Shown: piece by piece, positions 11,442-21,378 of the stretch
How the letters are laid out: the number at the start of each line of letters is the position of its first letter
Position numbering within the stretch: position 1 is the stretch's first letter
DNA from: Inhella crocodyli
GTDB taxonomy: Bacteria; Pseudomonadota; Gammaproteobacteria; Burkholderiales; Burkholderiaceae_C
Direction: 5' to 3'
DNA: 64,000 nt
NCBI RefSeq assembly: GCF_004004565.1
Contig: NZ_SACM01000004.1
Location: forward strand, 186,001-250,000
The notes under the pieces: generated by a model
The model's input: only the letters and a program-made list of their open reading frames with translations
The model's database searches: none
What the model was told of the DNA's origin: nothing
Translations under genes and position numbers: made by a program

Positions 11442-12452
11442 ATGGACTCCCTGACCCAACTCGCCCTGGGCGCCGCCGTGAGCGTGGCCGCCATGGGGCG
11501 CCGCACCGCCGTGTGGAAGGCGGTCCTGGTGGGCGCCGTGGTCGGCACCCTGCCGGACCTGGACGTGCTCATCGACCACGGCGACCCCGTGGCCAACATG
11601 GTGCTGCACCGCGCCGAGTCCCACGCCTTGCTGTGGCTCACGCTGGCCACGCCGCTGCTGGCCGCCTTGGTGGCCGGCGCGCTGCGCGAGTGGGGCGCTT
11701 GGCGACGCTGGTGTGGGGCGGTGGGGCTGGCCTTGATCACCCACCCTTTGCTGGACGCCTTGACCGTGTACGGCACGCAGTTGCTGCTGCCGTTCACGAA
11801 CCAGCCCTACGGCCTGGGCAGCGTGTTCATCGTCGACCCCCTCGTCACCCTGCCTTTGTTGATCGGCACCGGCGTGGCGCTCGCCCGGCGCGACCCCGCC
11901 TCGGCGCTGCGCGCCAATGCCTGGGGCTTCGGGCTGGCCGTGGCCTACCTGGCCTGGGGTGCGCTGGCGCAGCAGCACGTGCGCGGCGTGGCCGAGCGGA
12001 GCTTGGCGGCGCAGGGGGTGCCGGCAGACCGCATCCTGGTCACGCCCGCCCCACTGCAAACGCTGCTGTGGCGCGTGGTCGTCGTGTCGGGCGACCGCTA
12101 CCTCGAGGGCTTTCACTCGCTGCTGGACGAAACATCAACGGTGCAGTTCGACCGCTTCGACCGCGGCTTGGCCCTGGCCGAGCCGCTGCGCGGCCACCCG
12201 CCGTTGGTGGCGATCGAGCGCTTCAGCCAGGGCTTCTACAAGCTCACGCGCGAGGGCGACACCGTGGTGGTGCACGACCTGCGCATGGGCCAGGAGCCGG
12301 CCTACGTGTTCGCCTTCGGTGTCGGACGGGGCAGCGCCACCATCGCGCCCTTGTCGCCCCCCACGGCCGTGGGCGGGCGGGGCGACGCCGGCGCGGCCCT
12401 GCGCTGGCTGTGGCCGCGCATGTGGGGCGAGCCCCTGCCGCCGCCGCGCTAG
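11442..12452 (+). CDS. YdjM/DUF457-type inner-membrane metal-dependent hydrolase
   Basis: This 336-residue protein begins MDSLTQLALGAAVSVAAMG and has GTLPDLDVLIDH and HRAESHALLW, the histidine/aspartate pattern of the LexA-regulated membrane-bound hydrolase family (PF04307). Several hydrophobic segments follow in the first 190 residues, roughly 75-95, 130-150 and 165-185. The C-terminal 130 residues are soluble and end in a proline-rich tail. Family members are predicted membrane-associated zinc hydrolases with no settled substrate. It converges with the ParB-like gene on the opposite strand: the two stop codons are one base apart. Confidence 0.85.
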   Translation: MDSLTQLALGAAVSVAAMGRRTAVWKAVLVGAVVGTLPDLDVLIDHGDPVANMVLHRAESHALLWLTLATPLLAALVAGALREWGAWRRWCGAVGLALITHPLLDALTVYGTQLLLPFTNQPYGLGSVFIVDPLVTLPLLIGTGVALARRDPASALRANAWGFGLAVAYLAWGALAQQHVRGVAERSLAAQGVPADRILVTPAPLQTLLWRVVVVSGDRYLEGFHSLLDETSTVQFDRFDRGLALAEPLRGHPPLVAIERFSQGFYKLTREGDTVVVHDLRMGQEPAYVFAFGVGRGSATIAPLSPPTAVGGRGDAGAALRWLWPRMWGEPLPPPR

Positions 12453-12453
12453 C

Positions 12454-13260
12454 TCAACCCGCCTCGCCGCGCAGGGCGGCGAGTTCTGCCCGCAGGGCGG
12501 CGTTCTCGGCCTCGAGTGCCGCCACGCGCTCGCGCAAGGCCTCCAGGGTGGGCGGGGCGATCGCCTCCGCGGCGGCCTCCATCGCAGGCGCGGGCGCGGG
12601 TTCTTTGCGCTTGGCCTCGCGCACCCGCTTGGCGGCTTGCTTCAATTCCATGGCGCCGGCGGCGGTCACGCTGACCTGCTCCTCCACCGGCAGGCTGGCC
12701 ACGGCCGCCGCGGCGTTGAGCGACACCATGCCGGCCTTCACCGCGTTCACGAGCTCGGGCGCGGCTTGCTTCTGGATCTTTTCGATCAGTTGCACCTGGT
12801 GGCTGCTGAGGCGCGCCGCCTTGGCCAGGGCCTCGCGCGTGGCCAAGGCGTCGGCGGGGGCCACCGGTGCGGGCGCCGGGGCCGGCGTGGCATCGGGCGC
12901 CACCGCGGCGGGTTCCGGCACGGCTTGGCGCGCGCGGCGCTCGGCCACCAGGTCGCGCTTGCGCAGCGCCAGCACCCCGCGCTGGAAGTCCGACAGGCTG
13001 CGCCGCCCCAGGTGCTGGTCGATCATCCACAGCTGCACGTCCTCCATCGACTGGAAGCGCGGGTTCTGCACCGTCTGGAAGGGCAGGCCGTGCTTTTGGC
13101 AAATGCCATAGCGGTTGTGCCCGTCCACCAGCACATTGCCCCACAGCACCAGCGCGTCGCGGCAGCCCTCGGCCAGCAGGCTGCGCTCCAGGGCCTCGTG
13201 CTCGTCGGGCGTCAGCGGTTCGATGTAGGCCTTGAGTGCTTCGTTGACGACGATGTCCAT
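12454..13260 (-). CDS. Orphan ParB/sulfiredoxin-fold domain protein with C-terminal coiled coil
   Basis: The 268-residue protein opens with a ParB-N-like domain: IEPLTPDEHEALERSLLAEG, then ALVLWGNVLVDGHNRYGI with the VDGHNR box typical of ParB/Srx nuclease-fold proteins. A helical region includes ALAKAARLSSHQVQLIEKI, which resembles a helix-turn-helix partner-switch region. Ala/Pro-rich linkers follow, and a C-terminal heptad-like coiled coil (LRERVAALEAENAALRAELAAL) probably dimerises. No parA, plasmid replication gene or parS-like site is adjacent, so a chromosome-partition role is unsupported; phage- or plasmid-derived regulators with this fold are common. It ends one base from the converging YdjM-like gene. 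Confidence 0.78.
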   Translation of the reverse strand: MDIVVNEALKAYIEPLTPDEHEALERSLLAEGCRDALVLWGNVLVDGHNRYGICQKHGLPFQTVQNPRFQSMEDVQLWMIDQHLGRRSLSDFQRGVLALRKRDLVAERRARQAVPEPAAVAPDATPAPAPAPVAPADALATREALAKAARLSSHQVQLIEKIQKQAAPELVNAVKAGMVSLNAAAAVASLPVEEQVSVTAAGAMELKQAAKRVREAKRKEPAPAPAMEAAAEAIAPPTLEALRERVAALEAENAALRAELAALRGEAG

Positions 13261-13385
13261 GGGGGCCTGACGCGGGAGGGCGGCGATTGAGGGGCGCGGA
13301 TTCTAGGAAGGGCCCACCGCGCCGGGCGCACACTGGCCGGCCCCGCCCCGGGCGCACGCCCCACCGCCCCCAAGGAGCCCCCGCC

Positions 13386-13805
13386 ATGCCATCCCGCCGC
13401 TCTTGCCGCCTTTCTTGCCGCGTGTGGGCACTGCCCTTCGCTTGCCTGCTGCTGGCCGCCCGCCCGGCCCATGCGCTCGACTGCCAGAAGGCGCAGACCA
13501 CGCCCGAGCTCAACGAATGCGCCGCGCGCCAGCAAAAGGCCGTGGAGTTGAGGCTCAACCAAACCTACCAACAAGCGCTGAAGAGTCTGCAGCAGCCCGA
13601 CACCGAGATGGACAAGTTCTCGGCCACGCGGCAGAAGCTCGTCGAAGCGCAGCGCGCCTGGGTCAAGTTCCGCGAGGCCGACTGCGAAGCGGTGTACCTG
13701 CAGCACGTCAGCGGCACCATCCGCAACCTGATGTTCACCGGCTGCCTGCAAAAGCACGCCGAGCGGCGCATCGAGGACCTGAAGGCGGTGTTTGCCGAGC
13801 AGTGA
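13386..13805 (+). CDS. LprI/DUF1311 family secreted protein
   Basis: The 139-residue protein has a signal peptide ending ARPAHA, and a mature domain with four cysteines (DCQKAQTTPELNEC, ADCEAVY, TGCLQKHAE) in the spacing of the LprI-like family (PF07007), some members of which inhibit lysozyme. QRAWVKFREADCEA is the family's central motif. The ATG chosen gives an intact signal peptide. The next gene is a second small exported protein 67 bp downstream, possibly co-transcribed. The lysozyme-inhibitor role is known only for a few relatives and is not shown here. Confidence 0.85.
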   Translation: MPSRRSCRLSCRVWALPFACLLLAARPAHALDCQKAQTTPELNECAARQQKAVELRLNQTYQQALKSLQQPDTEMDKFSATRQKLVEAQRAWVKFREADCEAVYLQHVSGTIRNLMFTGCLQKHAERRIEDLKAVFAEQ

Positions 13806-13872
13806 GTCTGCGCGCGGCGCCGCGGGCTGGCACGGCAAACTGGCGACCCCCAGGTATTGCTCGAACCCATTC

Positions 13873-14295
13873 ATGGTCCGTGCTTCTTCCCGATGGCGGT
13901 GGCCGCTGGCCCTCCTTTTGATGGCTCTGGGCCGTGCGAGCACGGCGCAAACCCCTGCGTCGGGCCCGGCCCAAGGCACCGAGTTCCGGCCGCCACCGGC
14001 CCCCGCACGCCATGCGCCCGAGGCCACCGGCCCCCTCGCTGGCGTGATGTCGGGCACCTTGCGTCCCAAGGCCGACAGCGACACGCGCTTCGTGATCTTC
14101 AGCGCCTTTCGCGGCTTGAAGGGCTGTTCGCGCGACGAGTTCTCTGCCGTTCGGGTCTCGGTGGACGACGTGCGCGAGGAAGGCTGCCTGCTGGTGCCGG
14201 TGTCGGACCGGCGTTCGCTGCAAGTGCGCTGGGCCGACGGCCGCGTGGTGCGCTACAGCGAGGTCGAGTGGACCCTGCAAACCAACCCACGCTGA
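13873..14295 (+). CDS. Small exported protein of unknown function
   Basis: The 140-residue product has a clear N-terminal signal (RWRWPLALLLMALGRASTAQ, cleavage after AQ about residue 26), then a Pro-rich linker and a compact C-terminal domain of about 95 residues. That domain has two cysteines (GCSRDEF and EGCLLVP), probably disulphide-linked in the periplasm. I do not recognise the family. After its stop, 277 bp run to the metalloprotease gene; that stretch has a short open frame continuing to 14471 with no start of its own and no recognisable promoter. Confidence 0.65.
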   Translation: MVRASSRWRWPLALLLMALGRASTAQTPASGPAQGTEFRPPPAPARHAPEATGPLAGVMSGTLRPKADSDTRFVIFSAFRGLKGCSRDEFSAVRVSVDDVREEGCLLVPVSDRRSLQVRWADGRVVRYSEVEWTLQTNPR

Positions 14296-14572
14296 GCCCG
14301 CCCAGGCCCAGCCCCGGCACCCTGCAGCGCCTCATCCCCACCGGGGAGACCGGCCGCACACTCGACGGTCACCCGCTGCGCTTCGAAGAGTTGGCCCGCC
14401 AGCGCTGGAAGGGCGCGCTCTTCGTGCGCGCGCAGTGCTTCTGCGATCCGACGCCATTCGCGGCCCGCTGAGGCCACGGTCTGACCCCCCCGAGAAAGGC
14501 GGCCGATGGCCCCAGGGGGCCTGCCTATCATGCGGCGGCGCGCCGCGCCCGGCGTGCGCCACCAGGGACGCC

Positions 14573-17221
14573 ATGAAGAACGAAATGCGATACGGGGCGA
14601 TGGCCGCCGCGCTGATGTGGACCTTGGGGACGGTCGCCGTTCAAGCGCAAACGCCGCCCCCCGCACCAACGCCCGCCCCCAGCCCGACCCCCGCCACGCC
14701 CACCGGGGCGAGCCGCCCGGGCCTGCCGCCCGGCATGATGGGCTTGGAGCCGGGCGAGCCGCGGCCCTTCGACAAGGTCATCACCGCCGAGGCCAAGACC
14801 CAAGAAGGCCTGTTCCGCGTGCACAGCCTGAAGAACAAGCTGTACTTCGAGATCCCCAAGGCCTTGTTGGAGCAACCGCTGCTGATGGTGGCCAACGCCA
14901 CGGCCGTGCCGGCCGGCCAGGAGCACGTGGGGCGCACGCTGAACCAGGGCGTGCTGCGCTTCGTGCAGAAGCAAAACCGGGTGATGCTGCAACTGGTGTC
15001 GCAAGACTCGGTGAGCGACCCAGGCAACCCGATGGCCGAGGCCGTGCGCCTGTCGCAGCGCGACGCGATCCTCACAGTGTTCCCCATCGAAGCCTTCGGC
15101 AAGGACGGGGCGCCGGTGATCGAGGTGACGCGGCTGTTCAACTCGGAAGTGGGCGACTTCAGCGCCCGCAGCATGGTGCGCGGCTCGGTCGACAGCAACC
15201 GCAGCTACATCGACCACGCCAAGGCCTTCCCGGGCAGCGTGCGCGTGGACGCGGTGCACACCTACGCCGTCGGGGCCATGCCCATGCCCGGCATGCCGGG
15301 CCTGCCGAACTTCGCCCTCACGCCGCCGCGCAGCCTGTCGGTCAACGTCGCCTACAGCCTGGTGCAGCTGCCCAGCACGCCCATGGTGCCGCGCCTGATG
15401 GACGACCGGGTGGGCTTCTTCAGCGTGGCGCGCAACGACTTCGGCGCGGGCATGCAGGCCGTCAAGCGCGAGCGCTTGATCACGCGCTGGCGCCTTGAGA
15501 AGAAAGACCCGAGCGCGGCGCTGAGCGAGCCGGTCAAGCCCATCGTTTGGTACATCGACAAGGCCACACCCACGGCCTTGGTGCCCCACATCAAAAAGGG
15601 CGTGGAGGCCTGGAACGCCGCCTTCGAGGCCGCGGGCTTCTTGAACGCCGTGCAGGCCCGCCCCTACCCGACGCCCGAGGAAGACCCGGAGTTCGATCCC
15701 GAGGACGTGCGCTACAGCGTGATCCGCTGGGTGCCCTCGCCCACGCCCAACGCCTACGGCCCGCACCTGGCGGACCCGCGCAGCGGCGAGATCCTGAACG
15801 CCAACATCGTCTTGTTCCACAACATCCTGCAGCTGCAGCACGACTGGTACCTGACGCAGGTGGGGCCGCTGGACCCGCGCGCGCAGCGCCTGCCCCTGCC
15901 CGACGACCTGATGGGCGACTTGATCGCCTTCGTCGTGACGCACGAGGTGGGGCACTCGCTGGGCTTCCCGCACAACATGAAGTCCAGCTCGCTGTACCCG
16001 GTGGCCAAGCTGCGGGACCCGGCCTGGCTCAAGACCATGGGGCACGTGCCCAGCATCATGGACTACAGCCGCTTCAATTACGTGGTGCAGCCCGAGGACA
16101 AGGTGGACCCGGCGCTGCTGATCCCGAAGATCGGGCCGTACGACGTGTTCGCCACGCGCTGGGGCTACACCCCGATCCCCGACGCCAAGACGCCGGAGGA
16201 AGAACGCCCCCAGCTGAACGCCTGGGCGCGCGAGCAAGACAGCAAGCCCTGGCTGCGCTTCAGCGCCCCCAAGGGCGATGGCGGCGACGCGGGCGAGAAC
16301 CTCGAAGCCGTGGGCGACGCCGATCCGGTGACCGCCTCGGGCTGGGGGCTGCGCAACCTCAAGCGCGTGGTCAAGATGCTGCCGGCGCTGGCCCCCAAGG
16401 ACGGCCAGGACGACCGCACCCTGGAGGAGCTGTACCGCGCCACGTGGTCGCAATGGGGCCGCGAGATCGGCCACGCCATGGCGGTGGTGGGCGGCTACGA
16501 AGTGCAGAACAAGCACAACGACCAACCCGGCGCGATTGCCGTCCCGGTGCCCAAGGCGCAGCAAGCCCGCGCGGTGAAGTTCTTGAGCGAGGAGCTGCTG
16601 ACCCCCCCGCAGTGGCTGCTGGACCCGGCCGTGACCCAGCGCTTGCGCACCTGGGAGCCGAGCACGGTCTTGGCCCTGTACCAACGCGGCCTGCTGCGCC
16701 TGCTGCTGGAGCCGGGGCGCACGCAGCGCCTGGCGGCCCAGGAGGCGCAATTGGGCGCCCAGGCTTACCGCCTGGACGACCTGCTGGCCGACCTGCGGCG
16801 CGGCGTGTTCACCGAGCTGAAGGCCGGCGCACCGATCGACGCGAACCGCCGGGGCTTGCAGCGGCAGTACGTGGACACCTTGGTGGCCCGCTTGCAGCCC
16901 GTGGGCTTGGCGGCGTTGACCGGGGTGGACAACGGCCAGGCCGAGGTGCGCGCCGAGTTGCGCGACTTGAAGGGCTGGATCGAGGCGCAGGCGGCGACCG
17001 GTTCGCGCGCGCGCCGTGCGCACCTCAGCGCGCTGGCCAGCACCATCGAGCGGGCCCTGGACCCGCGCGCCGCGCCCGCGGCGAACCCCCTGGCCCTGCT
17101 GCTGCGCGGCATGGGTTGGGCCCAGGGGGCGTCGCACGACCACCGCTACTGCTGGCCGGCGCACGCCGGGGACCTGGACGTCTGGATTCAGGCCGTCGAG
17201 TCAGGCGAGCGACAACCCTGA
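14573..17221 (+). CDS. Exported zinc metalloprotease (DUF4953/DUF5117 type)
   Basis: The 882-residue protein has a signal peptide (MAAALMWTLGTVAVQAQ) followed by a proline-rich spacer. The N-terminal half (PFDKVITAEAKTQEGLFRVHSL, FIPIDHAKAFPGSVRV-like strands) matches the DUF5117 domain. The catalytic domain contains HEVGHSLGFPHN, an extended HExxHxxGxxH zinc site with H457, E458 and H461; IMDYSRFNYVVQPED follows as the Met-turn region. The C-terminal 300 residues are helical. It is a gluzincin/metzincin-type periplasmic or secreted peptidase; natural substrates of this family are not known. The ATG at 14573 gives the intact signal peptide; an upstream in-frame extension lacks one. It stands alone. 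Confidence 0.88.
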   Translation: MKNEMRYGAMAAALMWTLGTVAVQAQTPPPAPTPAPSPTPATPTGASRPGLPPGMMGLEPGEPRPFDKVITAEAKTQEGLFRVHSLKNKLYFEIPKALLEQPLLMVANATAVPAGQEHVGRTLNQGVLRFVQKQNRVMLQLVSQDSVSDPGNPMAEAVRLSQRDAILTVFPIEAFGKDGAPVIEVTRLFNSEVGDFSARSMVRGSVDSNRSYIDHAKAFPGSVRVDAVHTYAVGAMPMPGMPGLPNFALTPPRSLSVNVAYSLVQLPSTPMVPRLMDDRVGFFSVARNDFGAGMQAVKRERLITRWRLEKKDPSAALSEPVKPIVWYIDKATPTALVPHIKKGVEAWNAAFEAAGFLNAVQARPYPTPEEDPEFDPEDVRYSVIRWVPSPTPNAYGPHLADPRSGEILNANIVLFHNILQLQHDWYLTQVGPLDPRAQRLPLPDDLMGDLIAFVVTHEVGHSLGFPHNMKSSSLYPVAKLRDPAWLKTMGHVPSIMDYSRFNYVVQPEDKVDPALLIPKIGPYDVFATRWGYTPIPDAKTPEEERPQLNAWAREQDSKPWLRFSAPKGDGGDAGENLEAVGDADPVTASGWGLRNLKRVVKMLPALAPKDGQDDRTLEELYRATWSQWGREIGHAMAVVGGYEVQNKHNDQPGAIAVPVPKAQQARAVKFLSEELLTPPQWLLDPAVTQRLRTWEPSTVLALYQRGLLRLLLEPGRTQRLAAQEAQLGAQAYRLDDLLADLRRGVFTELKAGAPIDANRRGLQRQYVDTLVARLQPVGLAALTGVDNGQAEVRAELRDLKGWIEAQAATGSRARRAHLSALASTIERALDPRAAPAANPLALLLRGMGWAQGASHDHRYCWPAHAGDLDVWIQAVESGERQP

Positions 17222-17297
17222 GAAAGGCAGCGCGCCGCGCGATGCGGCGTGCGCCCTGGATGTCAGGCGCTTTCCCGACTGCGTTTGACGTCGGGCG

Positions 17298-18827
17298 TCA
17301 GCGCGCGCGCAGGGCGTCCATCAAGCGCTTTGCACCCGGATGTGCCGCGTGGATCTCCAGCGCCCGCTGGCCGTGGGCCTGCGCCTTTTCCCGCTGCCCG
17401 GTGGCGGCCAGGGCGGCCCCCAAGGCGGCATGGGCATCCGCGCTGTCGGGCTCCAAGGTGACCCACAGGTTCAACAGCCCTTCCGCATCGCCGGGCCGCT
17501 GACGGCCCATCAACTGCTCGCCCCACAGCTTCAGCTCCTGTGGCGCAAGTCGAAAGTTTGGGTCTCGGGCCTGGGCTTCCCGGTAGGCCGCCACCGCTTG
17601 CGCAAAGCCGCGGCGCGCCAACTCAGCGGCCAGGCCTGCACGCGTGCTTGGAGGCACTGCCGGCGGATTGCGATCGATGCGCAGGCTGTGCGGGGTGACG
17701 CCGTTCTCGCGCGGTGAGCGTGCCATGAACGCGCGCGCCGCGTCGCGCTGCAGCAGCGAGGCCTCCAAGAACTGATGCACGTACTGGGCCAACCAGTTGT
17801 ACGCCTGCCGAACCTCGGACTTGCTGTAGTCACCGTAGGCCTGCGGACTGCTTTCGTGCCAGTTGCTGCTGGCGAAATCCTCGTGCCGCATGGGGTAGAC
17901 GATCAGTTGCGTCACGTCGGCGTGCACGGCCGCATTCAGCAAGCTGAAGCGCGTATCGATGTCGGCCCGGTTGATTTGTGGGATCGTGTCAGGGGTGCGG
18001 GACGCGTACAGCCAGGGGACCGTGAGGCGTCGCACGTCAATGCGCTGCGTCAGGCTCGGCTCCCGCGTTCCGTCGAGACTGATCAAGGCGCGGATGCGTT
18101 CGTCGCGGGACGCTGCGAACACATTGGCCATGCCACCCCAACTCCATCCCATGACGGCGATGCGGTCTGGGTCGGCCTGCGCCCAGGTCTGGGCATGGCC
18201 GACCAGGTAGCCGATGTCGGTCACCTGGGGTTCGACACCCTCCCACCCATCTTCGATTGCTTTGCCATTGGCGCCCAAGCTGGTGCTGGCCAGCACCAGG
18301 TAGCCGTGGCTGGCCAAGTGCTCGGCAAGGTCGGCGTTCTCGTCCGCTGTGCCCCCTGCACCAGGGGCGTAGATCACCACGGGGAACCGACCTGGGGCCG
18401 CAGGGGCGTCTCGCGTGGCCTTGACGGGCGAAGCCAGCAGCGCAGTGGCCTCCTGGCCCAATCGCCGGGTCAAGCGCGCCGTTTGGCGCTCTTGGGCCGC
18501 TTGGGTTTCCGCCTCGCTCAGCGGGGAGCGAAGTTCGGTCCACCGCGTGGCCAGGTAATCCGCGTGGCGCAGCCGCGCGCCGGCGGTTGACGCCGGGTAC
18601 CAAGCCAAGACCTGAAGGGGCCGAGCGCGATCACCGGGCCGGACCTCGCCCGTTACCGGGTCGAGCCGACGGGCGAACTCTCGCGAGCGATCCTGCAAAA
18701 ACACGACGCGAAAGCCCACCGCGTGCGGCCCAGCGGGCAGGTCGATCATCGATGCCGCGCCTGCGGACTGGGTCCCTGCCAGGCAAGCCGCCAACAAGTA
18801 CGGGATCGCGCGAGCAAGCAGAAACAT
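17298..18827 (-). CDS. Exported alpha/beta hydrolase (dienelactone-hydrolase-like) with C-terminal TPR region
   Basis: The 509-residue product begins with a hydrophobic leader MFLLARAIPYLLAACLAG, which could be a lipoprotein signal (LAAC box) or a normal signal peptide. The hydrolase domain has FPVVIYAPGAGGTADENADL (oxyanion region) and the nucleophile elbow GWSWGGM. A downstream ISLDGT segment and MRHEDF supply candidate acid and histidine. After about residue 380 comes a TPR-like helical tail (RGFAQAVAAYREAQARDPNF; EPDSADAHAALGAALAATGQREKAQ). It is the last gene after the ABC transporter ATPase (120 bp gap) and may deacylate or de-esterify a polysaccharide substituent (inference from context only). 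A TTG two codons upstream is a less likely start. Confidence 0.75.
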   Translation of the reverse strand: MFLLARAIPYLLAACLAGTQSAGAASMIDLPAGPHAVGFRVVFLQDRSREFARRLDPVTGEVRPGDRARPLQVLAWYPASTAGARLRHADYLATRWTELRSPLSEAETQAAQERQTARLTRRLGQEATALLASPVKATRDAPAAPGRFPVVIYAPGAGGTADENADLAEHLASHGYLVLASTSLGANGKAIEDGWEGVEPQVTDIGYLVGHAQTWAQADPDRIAVMGWSWGGMANVFAASRDERIRALISLDGTREPSLTQRIDVRRLTVPWLYASRTPDTIPQINRADIDTRFSLLNAAVHADVTQLIVYPMRHEDFASSNWHESSPQAYGDYSKSEVRQAYNWLAQYVHQFLEASLLQRDAARAFMARSPRENGVTPHSLRIDRNPPAVPPSTRAGLAAELARRGFAQAVAAYREAQARDPNFRLAPQELKLWGEQLMGRQRPGDAEGLLNLWVTLEPDSADAHAALGAALAATGQREKAQAHGQRALEIHAAHPGAKRLMDALRAR

Positions 18828-18947
18828 GGGCAAAGCGTGGAGGACACCAAAGGCCTCGATTGTCTTCGTCCGACCAGCAGGAGGCCGAAGGATGGGGCGC
18901 CGTCGGTGAGCAGATCCCCGCGGTTGCGGTGCAGCGCCTGTTTCGCT

Positions 18948-19994
<1,047 letters not shown>

Positions 19995-20002
19995 GCTCGG
20001 TC

Positions 20003-21355
20003 TCAGTTCGTGCCGCGCAGGAAGCCGGCGTACCAGCGTGCGCTTTGTTTGGGGGTGCGCTTCAAGGTGGCGTAGTCCACGTGCACGATGCCGAAGCGCT
20101 TCTCGTAGCCCGAGGCCCACTCGAAGTTGTCCATCAGGCTCCACACCATGTAGGCGCCCACGGGCACGCCCTCGGCGCGGGCCGCGGCCACGGCGGCGAT
20201 GTGGCGCTGCAGGTAGCGCTCGCGCGCCACGTCGGCCACCTGGCCGTCGGCCCAGGGGTCGGGGAAGGCGCCGCCGTTCTCGGTGACCCAGTAGCTGGGG
20301 CCGGGGTAGTCGCGGTGCAGGCGCAGCAGCAGCTCGGTCAGGCCCTCGGGGTAGACCTCCCAGCCCATCTCGCTGACCTCGCGGCCGGCGGCCTTGGCGT
20401 CGAAGGGCTCGCCCGCGCTGACCACGGTGCGCGAGTAGTAGTTGATGCCCAGGAAGTCCAGCGGCTGCTGGATGGCCGCCAAGTCCCCATCGAGCACGAC
20501 GGGCGCCTGGTCGCCCAGGCTTTGCCACACGTCGGCCGGGTAGCGGCCGTGGTGCAGGGGGTCCATGTACCAGCGCAGCAGCAGGCCGTCTTCGAGCACG
20601 GCCTTGGCGCGGTCGGCGCTGCTGGCCGTGGCCGGGTGCATGGGCGCCAGGTTGAGCACGATGCCGAGCTTGGCGGTGGCGCCGTCGGCCCGCAGGGCCT
20701 GCAGGGCCAGGCCGTGGCTGAGCAGCAGGTGGTGCGAGACCTGGAGCGCGACTTTGTGGTCCTTCAGGCCCGGTGCGAACACGCCCTTCTCGTGGCCGAG
20801 CACGGCCACGACCCAGGGCTCGTTGTGCGTGGCGATGGACGCGAGCTTGGGGCCCAAGCGGCGCTGGATGCCGCGGGCGTACTCGACGAAGTGCTGCACC
20901 GTGCGGCGGTCGGCCCAGCCGCCTTGGTCTTGCAAGGCCTGGGGCAGGTCCCAGTGGTTCAGGGTCAGGTGGGCTTGCAGGCCGCGCTTGAGCAGCCCGT
21001 CCACCAGGCGCTCGTAGAAGGCCAGGCCGGCTTCGTTCCAGGCGCCTTGGCCCAGGGGTTGCACACGCGGCCAGCTGACCGAAAAGCGGTAGGCCTTGAC
21101 GCCGAGCGAGGCGATGAGGTCCAGGTCCTCGTCCAGGCGGTGGTAGTGGTCGCAGGCGATGTCGCCGTTGCTGGCGTCGGCGATGGCGCCGGGCTGGCGG
21201 CAGAAGGTGTCCCAGATGGACGGCCCCTTGCCGTCGGTGCTGGCCGCGCCTTCGATTTGGAACGCGCTGGTGGCCACGCCCCACACGAAGTCGGCGGGGA
21301 AGTCGGCCAAGCGCGGGAGCAGGGGCTGAGCGGCCGAAGGAGAGACGTCGGTCAT
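20003..21355 (-). CDS. Glycoside hydrolase family 1 beta-glucosidase
   Basis: The 450-residue enzyme is of standard GH1 length. It opens with FPADFVWGVATSAFQIEGA, carries NHWDLP, acid/base E179 in the THNEPW motif, the DFLGINYYSR strand, nucleophile E359 in the TENGGAF motif and the WSLMDNFEWASGY aglycone-site motif. No signal peptide is present, so it acts in the cytoplasm on oligosaccharides brought in by the neighbouring ABC importer, releasing glucose. Genes for both permeases and the binding protein lie directly upstream and the ATPase directly downstream, so transport and hydrolysis are co-expressed from the operator-controlled promoter at 24.5 kb. Confidence 0.96.
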   Translation of the reverse strand: MTDVSPSAAQPLLPRLADFPADFVWGVATSAFQIEGAASTDGKGPSIWDTFCRQPGAIADASNGDIACDHYHRLDEDLDLIASLGVKAYRFSVSWPRVQPLGQGAWNEAGLAFYERLVDGLLKRGLQAHLTLNHWDLPQALQDQGGWADRRTVQHFVEYARGIQRRLGPKLASIATHNEPWVVAVLGHEKGVFAPGLKDHKVALQVSHHLLLSHGLALQALRADGATAKLGIVLNLAPMHPATASSADRAKAVLEDGLLLRWYMDPLHHGRYPADVWQSLGDQAPVVLDGDLAAIQQPLDFLGINYYSRTVVSAGEPFDAKAAGREVSEMGWEVYPEGLTELLLRLHRDYPGPSYWVTENGGAFPDPWADGQVADVARERYLQRHIAAVAAARAEGVPVGAYMVWSLMDNFEWASGYEKRFGIVHVDYATLKRTPKQSARWYAGFLRGTN

Positions 21356-21378
21356 GGCAGGGTCGGTCCAGGAATCAC

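Noticed and set aside
14296-14471. Open frame after the small exported protein, ending at 14471
   Set aside because: It continues a shadow frame of the gene before it, has no start or ribosome binding site and no recognisable domain; could be a relic but cannot be supported.
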